Shown here one piece after another: positions 16,283 through 23,868 of a DNA stretch of 57,591 nt (the first letter of the stretch is position 1; each line of letters begins with the position of its first letter). The position numbers were made by a program, and so were the translations under genes. A model generated the notes under the pieces. It saw nothing but the letters and a program-made list of their open reading frames with translations. It made no database searches and was not told the origin of the DNA. The stretch is from Anaerolineae bacterium (lineage in GTDB: Bacteria > Chloroflexota > Anaerolineae > 4572-78 > J111), in contig JAHDWA010000061.1 in assembly GCA_023382535.1 (NCBI GenBank), positions 1 through 57,591 on the forward strand, in the 5' to 3' direction.

Positions 16283-18637
16283 ATGGCGGTTCAAATCCAA
16301 AATCTCAACCCCCAAATCTCCACGCCTCAACCTGAAAATCAAGATTCGTCAGAAACCCAAGCGCGCTGCGCGTTGTGCGGTCTGCCAGCGCCCCGCCATC
16401 TCGCCGAGACGTTTAACGGCGAGCTGTTGACTTTCTGCTGCTACGGCTGCCGCCATATTTACGAAGTGGTTGCCCCGGAACTGGCGAAAGGTGTGGATTT
16501 ACGCCAGGCCATTGGCCGGGCCGGATTGGATCTCAACGCCCCCTGCTGCCGAGGCGCTATCCAGGGCGACCCGGCCAAAGAAGCAGCCCGCCTCCTCTCA
16601 CGCTTGATGCTCAATGCCTTTCTGGCCATGATGGTCATGGCGCTCAGCCTGGCTCTCTACTCTGATTTCTTTTTTACTTCCTGGGGACAACTGGGCCAGG
16701 GAACCCGCTCGATGTTGCAGGCGATTGCCATGCTCTTTGCGACCCCGGCGGTGCTGCTGCTGGCTCTGCCTATCCTGGAGGATGCCATTTTTACCTTCCA
16801 GGTTTACCACCGTCTGACCACCAGCGCCCTGATTGCTCTTGGCAGCCTGGCCGCCTATGGCTTATCGGTTTATGCCACCTTTATCGGACAGGGCCAGGTT
16901 TACTTTGACACGGCCACCATGACCCTGCTTTTGGTGACTCTGGGCCGCTGGCTCGACGCCAAAACCCAGGTCGAGAGCGCCAAAGCCCTGGATGAGCTGC
17001 TCGCCCGCGCGCCCGCCGAAGCCAGCTTGATAACCCCCTCCCCAACCCTCCCCCTTCAGGGGGGAGGAAGTCAGGGAGGGGGTGAAACCCGTGTTCCCGT
17101 TGACCAACTCCAGGTTGGCGATTACATTCGTGTCCGGCCCGGCGAAAACTTTGCCGTGGATGGCCGGGTTATCTCCGGCGAGGGCAGCGTTGACGAGGCC
17201 AGCATTACCGGCGAGGCCGCGCCCGCCTACAAAGGCCCCGGGCTGATGGTTTACGCCGGTACCACTAACCTGGACGGCAGTTTCGTTGTCGAAGCGACCC
17301 AGGTGGGTGAAGAACGGGTCATGGGCAAGCTGGTCCGCCTGTTGGATGAGGCCCGCCTCTATCGCGCGCCCGTCGAGCGGCTGGCCGACCGGGTGGCGGG
17401 CTATTTTGTGCCGTTGGTGCTTGTGCTGGCTTTGGGCACGTTTGGCTACTGGACCTGGCAGGCCAGCTTTGAGCAGGGCTTGATGAATGGGCTGGCCGTG
17501 CTGCTCATCGCTTGCCCGTGCGCTTTGGGCGTCGCCACCCCGCTGGCTATCTGGGCCGGACTGGGCCGGGCTGCCCGGCAAGGGGTATTGATCCGCGACA
17601 GCGTGACGCTGGAAAAATTAGCTCGTATCCGGCGCGTCTTCTTTGATAAGACCGGCACCTTGACAACCGGGCAGTCTGCTTTAGCCGAGATTGTGACAGG
17701 TAGACAGGGAAAAATTGTTGGTGTCGAGGCTTCAGTCAAAACGCTGGCGGTCGGCGGTCTCAAGGCGAGGCTTCGCACTCGGCGGTCGGCGGTCACTCCG
17801 GTGGAACTGCTGCAAATCGCCGCTTCCCTGGAACATGGCTCTGAACATCCTTTAGCGCGTTCAATTCAGGCGGCGGCTGCTGTCCAGAATTTGCCGCTGC
17901 TGCCGGTAGAGAATTTCCGGGCTATGCCGGGTTTAGGCGTCAGCGGGTCCGTGGCTGGCCAAACCGTTTGGGCCGGCAGTTGGCGGCTGGTCGAGCAGCA
18001 GGGCTTGCTGTTGCCGGCAGACTTACGGGCGGAACGTGAGCGGCTGGAGCAGAGGGGCGTCACCGTCGTCCACGTCGGCTGGGACGGGCGGGTGCAGGGC
18101 CTGCTCGGTCTGGCTGAAATGATCCGGCCAGTGGCGGCTCCGGCCCTGGCCGAAATGAAGCGGCGGCAGTTGGAAGTGCAAGTTTTGACCGGCGACAGCA
18201 CCGCTGCCGGTGCGGCTTTAGCCAGGCAATTGGGCGTGCCGGTGCAGAGTGACCTGCTGCCGCACGATAAAGTGAAGTTGATCGAACAGGCCGAAGCGGC
18301 CGGACCGGTGGCCATGGTCGGCGATGGTTTGAATGACGCGCCGGCCCTGGCCCGGGCCAGTGTCGGCATTGCCCTTGGCTGTGGGGCTGATGTGACCCGT
18401 GAGGCCGCCGATGTAAGCCTGTTGGGGACTGATCTAAGCCAGATTACCTGGACCCTGGCCCTGGCCCGGCGAGTTTACCGCACGATTGGCTGGAATCTAA
18501 CCCAGGCTTTTGCTTATAATGTCATCGGTATCGGCCTGGCGATGGCTGGCTTTTTGCACCCGGTTTTGGCCGCTGCGGCGATGGTGGTCAGCAGCCTGGT
18601 GGTGGTCAGTAACTCGCTGCGAATTTTCAGGTTTTAA
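16283..18637 (+). CDS. ccoI: CcoI-type copper-translocating P-type ATPase
   Basis: 784 residues. The N-terminus carries the Cys-rich P-ATPase metal-binding domain (CALCG, then FCCYGCRHIYE) typical of CcoI/FixI. Then follow the actuator motif ITGEA near residue 312, the metal-site CPC (ACPCALGVATP) near 410, the phosphorylated Asp in DKTGT near 455, EHGSEHPLA near 515 and GDGLNDAPAL near 680. It supplies copper for oxidase maturation. Two odd in-frame insertions are seen: a GC-rich palindrome at 17033-17083 (residues about 250-267) in the actuator domain, and a segment with 14-bp repeats at 17746-17794 (about residues 488-504) before the nucleotide-binding domain. The reading frame and key residues stay intact, so the protein is probably active. 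Confidence 0.9.
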   Translation: MAVQIQNLNPQISTPQPENQDSSETQARCALCGLPAPRHLAETFNGELLTFCCYGCRHIYEVVAPELAKGVDLRQAIGRAGLDLNAPCCRGAIQGDPAKEAARLLSRLMLNAFLAMMVMALSLALYSDFFFTSWGQLGQGTRSMLQAIAMLFATPAVLLLALPILEDAIFTFQVYHRLTTSALIALGSLAAYGLSVYATFIGQGQVYFDTATMTLLLVTLGRWLDAKTQVESAKALDELLARAPAEASLITPSPTLPLQGGGSQGGGETRVPVDQLQVGDYIRVRPGENFAVDGRVISGEGSVDEASITGEAAPAYKGPGLMVYAGTTNLDGSFVVEATQVGEERVMGKLVRLLDEARLYRAPVERLADRVAGYFVPLVLVLALGTFGYWTWQASFEQGLMNGLAVLLIACPCALGVATPLAIWAGLGRAARQGVLIRDSVTLEKLARIRRVFFDKTGTLTTGQSALAEIVTGRQGKIVGVEASVKTLAVGGLKARLRTRRSAVTPVELLQIAASLEHGSEHPLARSIQAAAAVQNLPLLPVENFRAMPGLGVSGSVAGQTVWAGSWRLVEQQGLLLPADLRAERERLEQRGVTVVHVGWDGRVQGLLGLAEMIRPVAAPALAEMKRRQLEVQVLTGDSTAAGAALARQLGVPVQSDLLPHDKVKLIEQAEAAGPVAMVGDGLNDAPALARASVGIALGCGADVTREAADVSLLGTDLSQITWTLALARRVYRTIGWNLTQAFAYNVIGIGLAMAGFLHPVLAAAAMVVSSLVVVSNSLRIFRF
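17033..17083. repeat. GC-rich palindromic element inside ccoI
   Basis: Nested perfect arms: ACCCCCTCCC (17033-17042) with GGGAGGGGGT (17074-17083), and CCTCCCCC (17047-17054) with GGGGGAGG (17060-17067). It keeps the frame and encodes a low-complexity Pro/Gly stretch (TPSPTLPLQGGG). It resembles the small palindromic elements found scattered through many bacterial genomes. Confidence 0.75.
17746..17794. repeat. 14-bp direct repeat inside ccoI
   Basis: GGCGGTCGGCGGTC occurs at 17746-17759 and again at 17781-17794, 35 bases apart. The region codes for an Arg/Gly-rich stretch that lies between the DKTGT domain and the EHGSEHPLA block, where family members usually have a shorter link. Confidence 0.65.
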
Positions 18638-18652
18638 CATGGAGGTTTGATG

Positions 18653-19225
18653 ATGAATAAATTCTGGTCAGCTTTGAAGCAAAACTTCTGGCCGATTTCG
18701 GCCCTCATTTTTTGTCCCTGCCACCTGCCCTTGACGATGGGGGCGGTGGCCAGCCTGACCGCCGGAACTGTGGTCGGTAGTTTTATTTCGCTTCATTACA
18801 ACTCAATTGAAACCGTGCTGGCCGTCGCTTTCTCTTTTTACTTTGTGCTGGCTTTTATGATCTGGGTGGTGCGGGGTCCGCAGCCGGCCAAAGGCGCGGT
18901 GTGTGCCATAGATACTGCGGGGCAGCGGCGCCCGACCGGCCTGTCAACCCGGCAGATTATTGTCTGGGGAGTGATTGGTATGTTCACCATGCCGGCCTTG
19001 ATCTCCATCAGCCTGTTTACCAAGCAGAATTTTGCCGATGGCGTGATTCCCCAGATCTTTGCGGTCAATCCGGAGTTTAACTCCGGCCTGATCTGGTTGA
19101 TTAGCCTCTCGACGGTGGTCATGATCCCGGTCATGGTCATCTGGCTGGTATGGATGTGGCTGGCCTGGTCAAAAACGGACTTCTCCAAGACCGAGACGGA
19201 GAATTGGGGTTATGAATACGAATAG
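18653..19225 (+). CDS. MerE-like CPCH membrane protein
   Basis: 191 residues with four or five membrane segments. The N-terminal block FCPCHLPLTMGAVASL is very like the CPCHLP motif of MerE-type mercury transport proteins, and the pair of Cys in a membrane segment suggests metal passage. The remainder is not MerE-like and is longer than MerE (about 78 residues). Start: of the TTG and two ATG codons, the ATG at 18653 lies 7 bases after GGAGG. It follows ccoI by 15 bases, so a role in metal handling for the oxidase, such as copper, is a reasonable guess. No merA, merR or merT gene is seen. Confidence 0.65.
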   Translation: MNKFWSALKQNFWPISALIFCPCHLPLTMGAVASLTAGTVVGSFISLHYNSIETVLAVAFSFYFVLAFMIWVVRGPQPAKGAVCAIDTAGQRRPTGLSTRQIIVWGVIGMFTMPALISISLFTKQNFADGVIPQIFAVNPEFNSGLIWLISLSTVVMIPVMVIWLVWMWLAWSKTDFSKTETENWGYEYE

Positions 19226-19520
19226 CCCGGGCGTATCGCCGGCGAAAACGGATAAACCTCGTCCCAAGTGGCCTTTAAAGACCCTGCTCGAGATTCTGCC
19301 GATTATCATCGCTCTGACCGCCTTGCTGAGTTACTCAACCATCCGTAACGTGACGAATGTGGCCCTGGTCACGCCTCTGGCCGAAGTGTTAGGTGGCGTA
19401 CCCCTCTGGGTGGCCGGTTTGATGGGACTGGTGGCCCTGGTGGGGGTAATGGGCATGGGCTGGCTGATTTTTATATTCAGTCGCGCCCCGGTTGCGCCGG
19501 ATGGGAGTGATGAAGGGTAG
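19212..19520 (+). CDS. Small two-span membrane protein
   Basis: 102 residues: a polar, Lys/Pro-rich N-terminus, a membrane segment near residues 25-42, a second near 60-88, and a short acidic tail. The ATG overlaps the end of the MerE-like gene by 14 bases, a sign of coupled translation. I recognise no family. Its place in the oxidase cluster suggests an accessory membrane protein; nothing more can be claimed. Confidence 0.65.
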   Translation: MNTNSPGVSPAKTDKPRPKWPLKTLLEILPIIIALTALLSYSTIRNVTNVALVTPLAEVLGGVPLWVAGLMGLVALVGVMGMGWLIFIFSRAPVAPDGSDEG

Positions 19521-19549
19521 CAGGTGGCGGAAACTTTGCTGAGGACTAT

Positions 19550-20266
19550 ATGTTTAAGCTAGCTGGCAAAACGAATTGGGTGACTGGCCTGTTGATCTTT
19601 TCTATGCCGGTAATGCTGGTTTTCTTTTTGGGCAGCCAGATGGCTTACAGTCAGGTAAAAAGTCAATTTGAAACCTACCAAACCATTCCCGAAGTGACGC
19701 GGCTGGCTGACCTGGAATCTATTGCAGCAGGCCGGGTGGTGATGCTGCGCGGTCAGATCGCCGCGCCGTCAATGCGCGCTGCCGGTTCCGAGTTATTGGT
19801 CTTTCAGCAGCGTCCCGCCGCAGGGCGTGAAGTTCGTTTTGGCGAGGAGTTCAGCCTGATTTTTCCGGAGTTTAGCCTGCAACTGCCAGACGGCCTGGTC
19901 AAGATCAGCCCCAGCCTCACCCGCGAGCGGGTTATCCAGCATGAGCTTCACACTGTCGGCAGTGGTGAAGATAAACTGACCGGCTTTCGCCCCGGCGACA
20001 ACGTCACTGTACAGGGAGAGTGGCAGCCGGCAACGACGACCCTCTCCGAAGTCACGGGTATTACCGGGGCTGACAAGGCCGGCCTGATGGCTGAATGGCA
20101 GGAGGCCTTCCAAAAAGTCGGCTGGGTGAGAAACGGCCTGGGATTGTTGACCCTGTTGGGCCTGATTCTACTGGTAGTACGCTTGCGCCAGGCCAGGATT
20201 AACCCACCCGTAGTGGAGAGTGAAGTATGCCCACCCCCGAAGACCGGGACGGCGCCAACAGCATAG
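19550..20266 (+). CDS. Membrane protein with large external domain, GIDE-like topology
   Basis: 238 residues with one membrane segment at each end (about 10-31 and 195-218) and a beta-rich middle of about 160 residues. The middle resembles, in layout only, the GIDE/BAM domain of MUL1-type proteins: a hydrophobic anchor, GRVVMLRGQI, a TRERVIQHELHTV segment, then GDNVTVQGEW. A GAGG lies 6 bases before the ATG. No catalytic motif or metal ligand stands out. It lies between the MerE-like gene pair and CcoG and overlaps the next small gene. Function unknown. Confidence 0.6.
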   Translation: MFKLAGKTNWVTGLLIFSMPVMLVFFLGSQMAYSQVKSQFETYQTIPEVTRLADLESIAAGRVVMLRGQIAAPSMRAAGSELLVFQQRPAAGREVRFGEEFSLIFPEFSLQLPDGLVKISPSLTRERVIQHELHTVGSGEDKLTGFRPGDNVTVQGEWQPATTTLSEVTGITGADKAGLMAEWQEAFQKVGWVRNGLGLLTLLGLILLVVRLRQARINPPVVESEVCPPPKTGTAPTA

Positions 20267-20358
20267 CCACTTTGATGGTCATTGTGGTAGTGCTGGCCAT
20301 TGTTATCATCACTATTTTGACCATCACCGCCATCATGGCCGGGCCGCCAAGCGGGTGA
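20227..20358 (+). CDS. 43-residue single-span membrane protein
   Basis: An ATG at 20227, preceded by GGAGAG, opens a frame that overlaps the last 40 bases of the 238-residue gene. The product has a polar N-terminus (MPTPEDRDGANS), one clean membrane helix of 22-24 Val/Ile/Leu/Thr residues and a short PPSG tail. This size and shape are typical of small oxidase subunits such as CcoQ, CydX or CcoS, but sequence does not allow assignment. Overlap, RBS and membrane helix argue that it is real. Confidence 0.6.
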   Translation: MPTPEDRDGANSIATLMVIVVVLAIVIITILTITAIMAGPPSG

Positions 20359-20431
20359 CATCCAACCCAGCCCGTGGCTCCCCAGCTAATGAATCATCAA
20401 AGCCAGTTCTGCCTGATAAGGAAATTTGAGC

Positions 20432-21340
20432 ATGGCCAAACCTGCTTTTTTTGATTACCCAACCTTTAGAGAAACCAAGCTGCCAAAAGTGCGCCTGGCC
20501 CACTGGAAGCCGGTGACACTGTACACCAAATATCGCTGGTTGGTGCAGGCGCTGGTGGTCATCTCCTTTGTCCTGGTGCCGGAACTGCACTGGCTCAAAC
20601 TCGATTTGACCAACGATCAATACTGGCTCCTGGGCTACCAGGTCTCGCTGACCATTGCCTTACAAGCGGTCGTCATTTTGTGGTTGGGAATCTATTTTGT
20701 TAACTTCTTTGAGAATTACCTGATTGGCCGGCTGCTGTGCGGCTGGATTTGCCCCTGGGGTTTGCTCAACCGCCTGGGGATGATTATCAATCACTTCCTG
20801 CGCCGCCACAGGCAGCGCGCGTTGATTCTGGCAGCGGCCAATCTGCTCTTTGCCGTAGCAGCCACGCTGGTGGTAATGAATTGGGTGATTGACCTGGGAA
20901 CCCTGCTCCGGCCCGAGCACCCCTACTTTGGCTGGGTTTGGGGCGCTTTTGGCCTGCTGGTGCTGCTTGGTTTTGTGATTTTACATCAAATGGGCTTCAA
21001 ATTCTGCGAAAACATCTGTCCCTTTGGCATGTACCTGACGGTCGTCACCCAGAAAAATTCTTTGCGCATTACGTTTGATTCCAATCGAGCCTGCGTGGAC
21101 TGCGGCCTCTGCACCCAGGTCTGCCCCATGGACCTTTCCCCTCGTGAAATGGATTTTAAGGACTCTATGAACGGCGGCTTTGGGCAGTGTATTCTGTGCG
21201 GTGATTGCATTGATGTCTGCCAGGTGCGCATGGATTTAGAAAAACTGCCGCCACCCCTGCGCTGGAACACGGCCGAAGGCATCATGCCCTTACTGCCGCT
21301 TGAAGCAAAACAGGAGTCAAGTAGCAGGGTAGCAGGGTAG
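20432..21340 (+). CDS. CcoG/NapH-like polyferredoxin membrane protein
   Basis: 302 residues with four or five membrane spans and cytoplasmic iron-sulfur motifs. Near residue 105 is CGWICPWG and near 195 CENICPFG; then two ferredoxin clusters, CVDCGLCTQVCP and CILCGDCIDVCQ, near 220 and 254. This is the layout of CcoG/FixG/RdxA, which assists copper reduction and assembly of cbb3 oxidases, and of NapH. Proximity to ccoI favours the CcoG role, but it is shorter than classic CcoG (about 470) and lacks its C-terminal Ig-like domain. Start: the ATG at 20432 follows AAGGA by 9 bases. The C-terminal SSRVAG and the stop come from an 8-bp repeat. Confidence 0.82.
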   Translation: MAKPAFFDYPTFRETKLPKVRLAHWKPVTLYTKYRWLVQALVVISFVLVPELHWLKLDLTNDQYWLLGYQVSLTIALQAVVILWLGIYFVNFFENYLIGRLLCGWICPWGLLNRLGMIINHFLRRHRQRALILAAANLLFAVAATLVVMNWVIDLGTLLRPEHPYFGWVWGAFGLLVLLGFVILHQMGFKFCENICPFGMYLTVVTQKNSLRITFDSNRACVDCGLCTQVCPMDLSPREMDFKDSMNGGFGQCILCGDCIDVCQVRMDLEKLPPPLRWNTAEGIMPLLPLEAKQESSSRVAG

Positions 21341-21342
21341 CA
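21321..21342 (+). repeat. 8-bp tandem repeat (GTAGCAGG) across the CcoG-like stop codon
   Basis: Two full units and one partial unit of GTAGCAGG. The TAG stop at 21338-21340 lies within the third unit, so the repeat encodes Ser-Arg-Val-Ala-Gly-stop. This is the same arrangement and frame as the fdrA 3' end at 1458-1489. Confidence 0.85.
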
Positions 21343-21384
21343 CCTAAGTGAGTTGTTTGCTTCCTGCCCGACTTTAACAGACCG

Positions 21385-22527
21385 ATGAATTTACCTTCCC
21401 AGTCACAAACCCAACCCCGCCCAAGCCGTCCTCCGGCCGAGCAACCGGCGACCCAAATGATGCTGGGCTGTTTTGTCATTCCGTTGCTGGTGGTGGCCCT
21501 GCTGGGGGCGGCCTTTTTTTATATCCGCTCGCGGGCCTCGTCCCAATTAATCGTTCCGCCCCGGCAGGTGTTGTTGGTGCGAGCCGTCCCGGATGAGACG
21601 GCCCCCTTGCTGGCTCGATTTGGCGAGGGGCGGGTGATCAAGATTACCGGGCGGAGCCGGGATTGGCGCTGGCTGGAGGTGGAGCTGTGGGACGACCGGC
21701 ACGGTTGGGCTTTGCGCCCCCTGGATATCCTGGTCTGGCAGATTAACACCTATGAAACTACCCCGGAGCCAAACAAATCCGCCATAACAGCCATTACACC
21801 CCTGATTGAAGAAACGGTCGCCGTACCGGCGACTACTTTTACGATGGGCAGTCCCGCCGGCCTGGGTGAAGAAGATGAACGGCCTGCGCATGCGATTACA
21901 CTGCCTGCTTTTGAGATGGATCGAACGGAGGTAACGGTTGGCCAGTACTGGCAGTGCGTTAAAGCCGGAGCGTGTGCCGCACCCACTGCTGATGCCAGCG
22001 GCGGCGAGTCTCATTACCTCAACGACCTGGCCTTTGATAACCATCCCATAGTGAATGTGCCCTGGCTGGAAGCGAGTCACTACTGCACCTGGCGGGGCAA
22101 GCGTTTACCCACCGAAGCGGAGTGGGAGCTGGCGGCTGGTTGGGATGCGGCCCGCAAGGCCAAGCTGCTGTGGCCGTGGGGCAATGAAGCACCCCAGGGG
22201 CCGGTCAATGGAGGAGATTCCTCGGCGGGGAAACCCCTGGCCGTAAGCAGCATGACCGGAGACCGGTCGCCCCTGGGCCTGCTGGATATGGGGGGCAATG
22301 TTAGCGAGTGGGTCTTTGATTGGTATAAGGTTGACTATTACAGTGTAGCCGACGAAACCAACCCGATGGGTCCGACCAACCGGCGGGGCGAGGGAACCGG
22401 GCGGGTTGTCCGGGGCGGCTCCTTTGCCGACTCCCTGGAGCAAGCGCGCACTGCCAATCGAGGGAACCAGGCCGCCGAGTACGGCTATCCGACCGTTGGC
22501 TTTCGCTGTGCAAAGGATAAACCGTAA
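21385..22527 (+). CDS. Membrane-anchored FGE/SUMF1-domain protein with SH3-like domain
   Basis: 380 residues: a Pro/Gln-rich cytoplasmic start, one membrane anchor (about 27-48), an SH3-like segment (about 60-115, with VLLVRAVPDETAPLLARFGEG and DDRHGWALRP), and a C-terminal formylglycine-generating-enzyme/SUMF1 domain (about 148-378). Domain landmarks are FTMGS, EVTVGQYWQC, KRLPTEAEWELAAG, MGGNVSEWVFDWY, RVVRGGSF and GFRC. Many proteins of this fold are binding or accessory domains rather than true FGE, and no sulfatase is visible nearby. It begins 44 bases after the CcoG-like gene. Anchored outside the membrane, it could act in periplasmic assembly or substrate binding; this is a guess. Confidence 0.85.
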   Translation: MNLPSQSQTQPRPSRPPAEQPATQMMLGCFVIPLLVVALLGAAFFYIRSRASSQLIVPPRQVLLVRAVPDETAPLLARFGEGRVIKITGRSRDWRWLEVELWDDRHGWALRPLDILVWQINTYETTPEPNKSAITAITPLIEETVAVPATTFTMGSPAGLGEEDERPAHAITLPAFEMDRTEVTVGQYWQCVKAGACAAPTADASGGESHYLNDLAFDNHPIVNVPWLEASHYCTWRGKRLPTEAEWELAAGWDAARKAKLLWPWGNEAPQGPVNGGDSSAGKPLAVSSMTGDRSPLGLLDMGGNVSEWVFDWYKVDYYSVADETNPMGPTNRRGEGTGRVVRGGSFADSLEQARTANRGNQAAEYGYPTVGFRCAKDKP

Positions 22528-22572
22528 TTGAGGTTGCCAAAAAATCGAGATTAAGGCACAATTTAGCTCACT

Positions 22573-23559
22573 TTGTGGCAGACAATTATTTCCATCCTCG
22601 AACAGAATAATAATTTTTTAATTACCTCTCACCTGAATCCCGATTGCGATGCATTGGGTTCGGAGTTAGCTCTGGCCGAGCATTTGGGCAGTTTAGGCAA
22701 AAAGGTTACCATTATTAATAGTGACCCGGTGCCGGATGCCTTCCGCTTTCTGGACCCGCAGGGAGCAATTAAAAAATATGCGCCAACTAAACACGCAGAT
22801 CTCATTAAAAAAGCTGAAGTTATTATTGTCCTGGATGCCTCGGGCGGCTGGAAAAGGATGGGGCGGGTCGGCGATGCCCTGGCTCAGACTGGCGCAGTCA
22901 AGGTTTGTATTGACCACCATCCCGACGCAACCAATTTTGTGGATGTGGCGGTTGTTAACCCCGACGCAGCGGCCACGGGTGAGTTGGTTTACGAGCTGGT
23001 GACGGCCATGCAGGCGGGGATATCGGCAACAATAGCCCAGGCCTTATACGCGGCCATCGTGACGGATACGGGTAATTTCCGCTTTCCTAAAACCAGCCCC
23101 CGGACTCACCTGATTACCGCCGAATTGCTTCGGGCCGGAGCGCCGCCCTATTCCATTTACCGCCAACTTTACGAGCAGTATCCCCGGCAGCGCGTCCGGC
23201 TTAAAGGACATGTTCTCGACTCAATTAAAGTGGAAGCCAACGGCCGGATTGCTTATTACGGGCTGGATCAGGCCACCCTCAAAAGTTATGGCGTAAAAAC
23301 TTCGGAGCTGGACGGCTTTGCCAGCCTGGGACAAGAAATTGGCGGGGTGCAGATTGTGGTTTTTTGCCTGCAAACCTCCAAAAGTAAAGTGAAAGTTAGC
23401 CTGCGCAGCGACGGTAGTGTTGAGATTAATCAGATAGCCTTGGCTTATGGAGGGGGAGGGCATCCTTCTGCTGCCGGGGCGACCGTGACCGGACAGTTGG
23501 ATGAGATATTGGCCGACGTAGTGGAGAAGGCCAAACGGCTGCTTGAAACACCTCAGTAA
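22573..23559 (+). CDS. nrnA: DHH-family phosphoesterase (NrnA-like oligoribonuclease / pAp phosphatase)
   Basis: 328 residues, the usual length of NrnA. NrnA-type enzymes degrade nanoRNA and dephosphorylate 3'-phosphoadenosine 5'-phosphate in the cytoplasm. DHH-family motifs are in order: SHLNPDCDALGS near residue 19, VLDASG near 87, the defining IDHHPD near 113, VTDTGNFRFP near 164, and the C-terminal DHHA1 signature GGGGHPSAAG near 294. The start is a TTG; the motif spacing fits it and no nearer ATG exists, but the RBS is weak, so the start is less sure than the gene. A clear terminator follows at 23604. Confidence 0.92.
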   Translation: MWQTIISILEQNNNFLITSHLNPDCDALGSELALAEHLGSLGKKVTIINSDPVPDAFRFLDPQGAIKKYAPTKHADLIKKAEVIIVLDASGGWKRMGRVGDALAQTGAVKVCIDHHPDATNFVDVAVVNPDAAATGELVYELVTAMQAGISATIAQALYAAIVTDTGNFRFPKTSPRTHLITAELLRAGAPPYSIYRQLYEQYPRQRVRLKGHVLDSIKVEANGRIAYYGLDQATLKSYGVKTSELDGFASLGQEIGGVQIVVFCLQTSKSKVKVSLRSDGSVEINQIALAYGGGGHPSAAGATVTGQLDEILADVVEKAKRLLETPQ

Positions 23560-23603
23560 AGAATTTACTTTCGCTCTCAATACAAAAAATTCTAACCGTC
23601 TAG

Positions 23604-23633
23604 CGGCTGGTTAATGGGCCAGCCGTTTTTATT
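23604..23633 (+). terminator. Rho-independent terminator after the DHH phosphoesterase
   Basis: Arms CGGCTGG (23604-23610) and CCAGCCG (23619-23625) pair perfectly around 8 bases and are followed by TTTTTATTT. Confidence 0.85.
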
Positions 23634-23654
23634 TCAGGCTCAACTTCTCATTTG

Positions 23655-23816
23655 ATGAATGGTTTTGAGCATCTTTATCCTTTCCCGTATTCGGAACTGC
23701 GCCGTAAAGTTGCCGTGAATATTCCGGTAAGTGGGCCTGTTCCCTATAACACGGACCAGGAAGATTTCGTTTTCTATGGTAGAGATGGCGAAGTAACTTC
23801 GTTGCACCTTAATTAG
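23655..23816 (+). CDS. Possible 53-residue protein of unknown function
   Basis: ATG at 23655 opens 53 codons ending in TAG. The product starts MNGFEHLYPFPYSELRRKV and ends FYGRDGEVTSLHLN, with a normal mix of hydrophobic and charged residues and no membrane segment. No clear RBS is seen. It ends 52 bases before the next unknown gene, so the two may be linked. I do not recognise it; support is codon-like composition and position only. Confidence 0.35.
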   Translation: MNGFEHLYPFPYSELRRKVAVNIPVSGPVPYNTDQEDFVFYGRDGEVTSLHLN

Positions 23817-23868
23817 CAAAGAGTTAGGCGCTTGTTTCTGCCTTTTGTATTTCAACACAGGAGCTGAG

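Noticed and set aside
17033..17083. The GC-rich palindrome as a transcription terminator
   Set aside because: No T-run follows and the reading frame continues through it to a complete ATPase.
16862..17581. 239-codon minus-strand frame opposite ccoI
   Set aside because: Antisense shadow of the conserved copper ATPase; low complexity and no RBS.
18653..19225. Mercury-resistance operon
   Set aside because: Only the CPCH motif is shared with MerE; no merA, merT, merP or merR gene is present.
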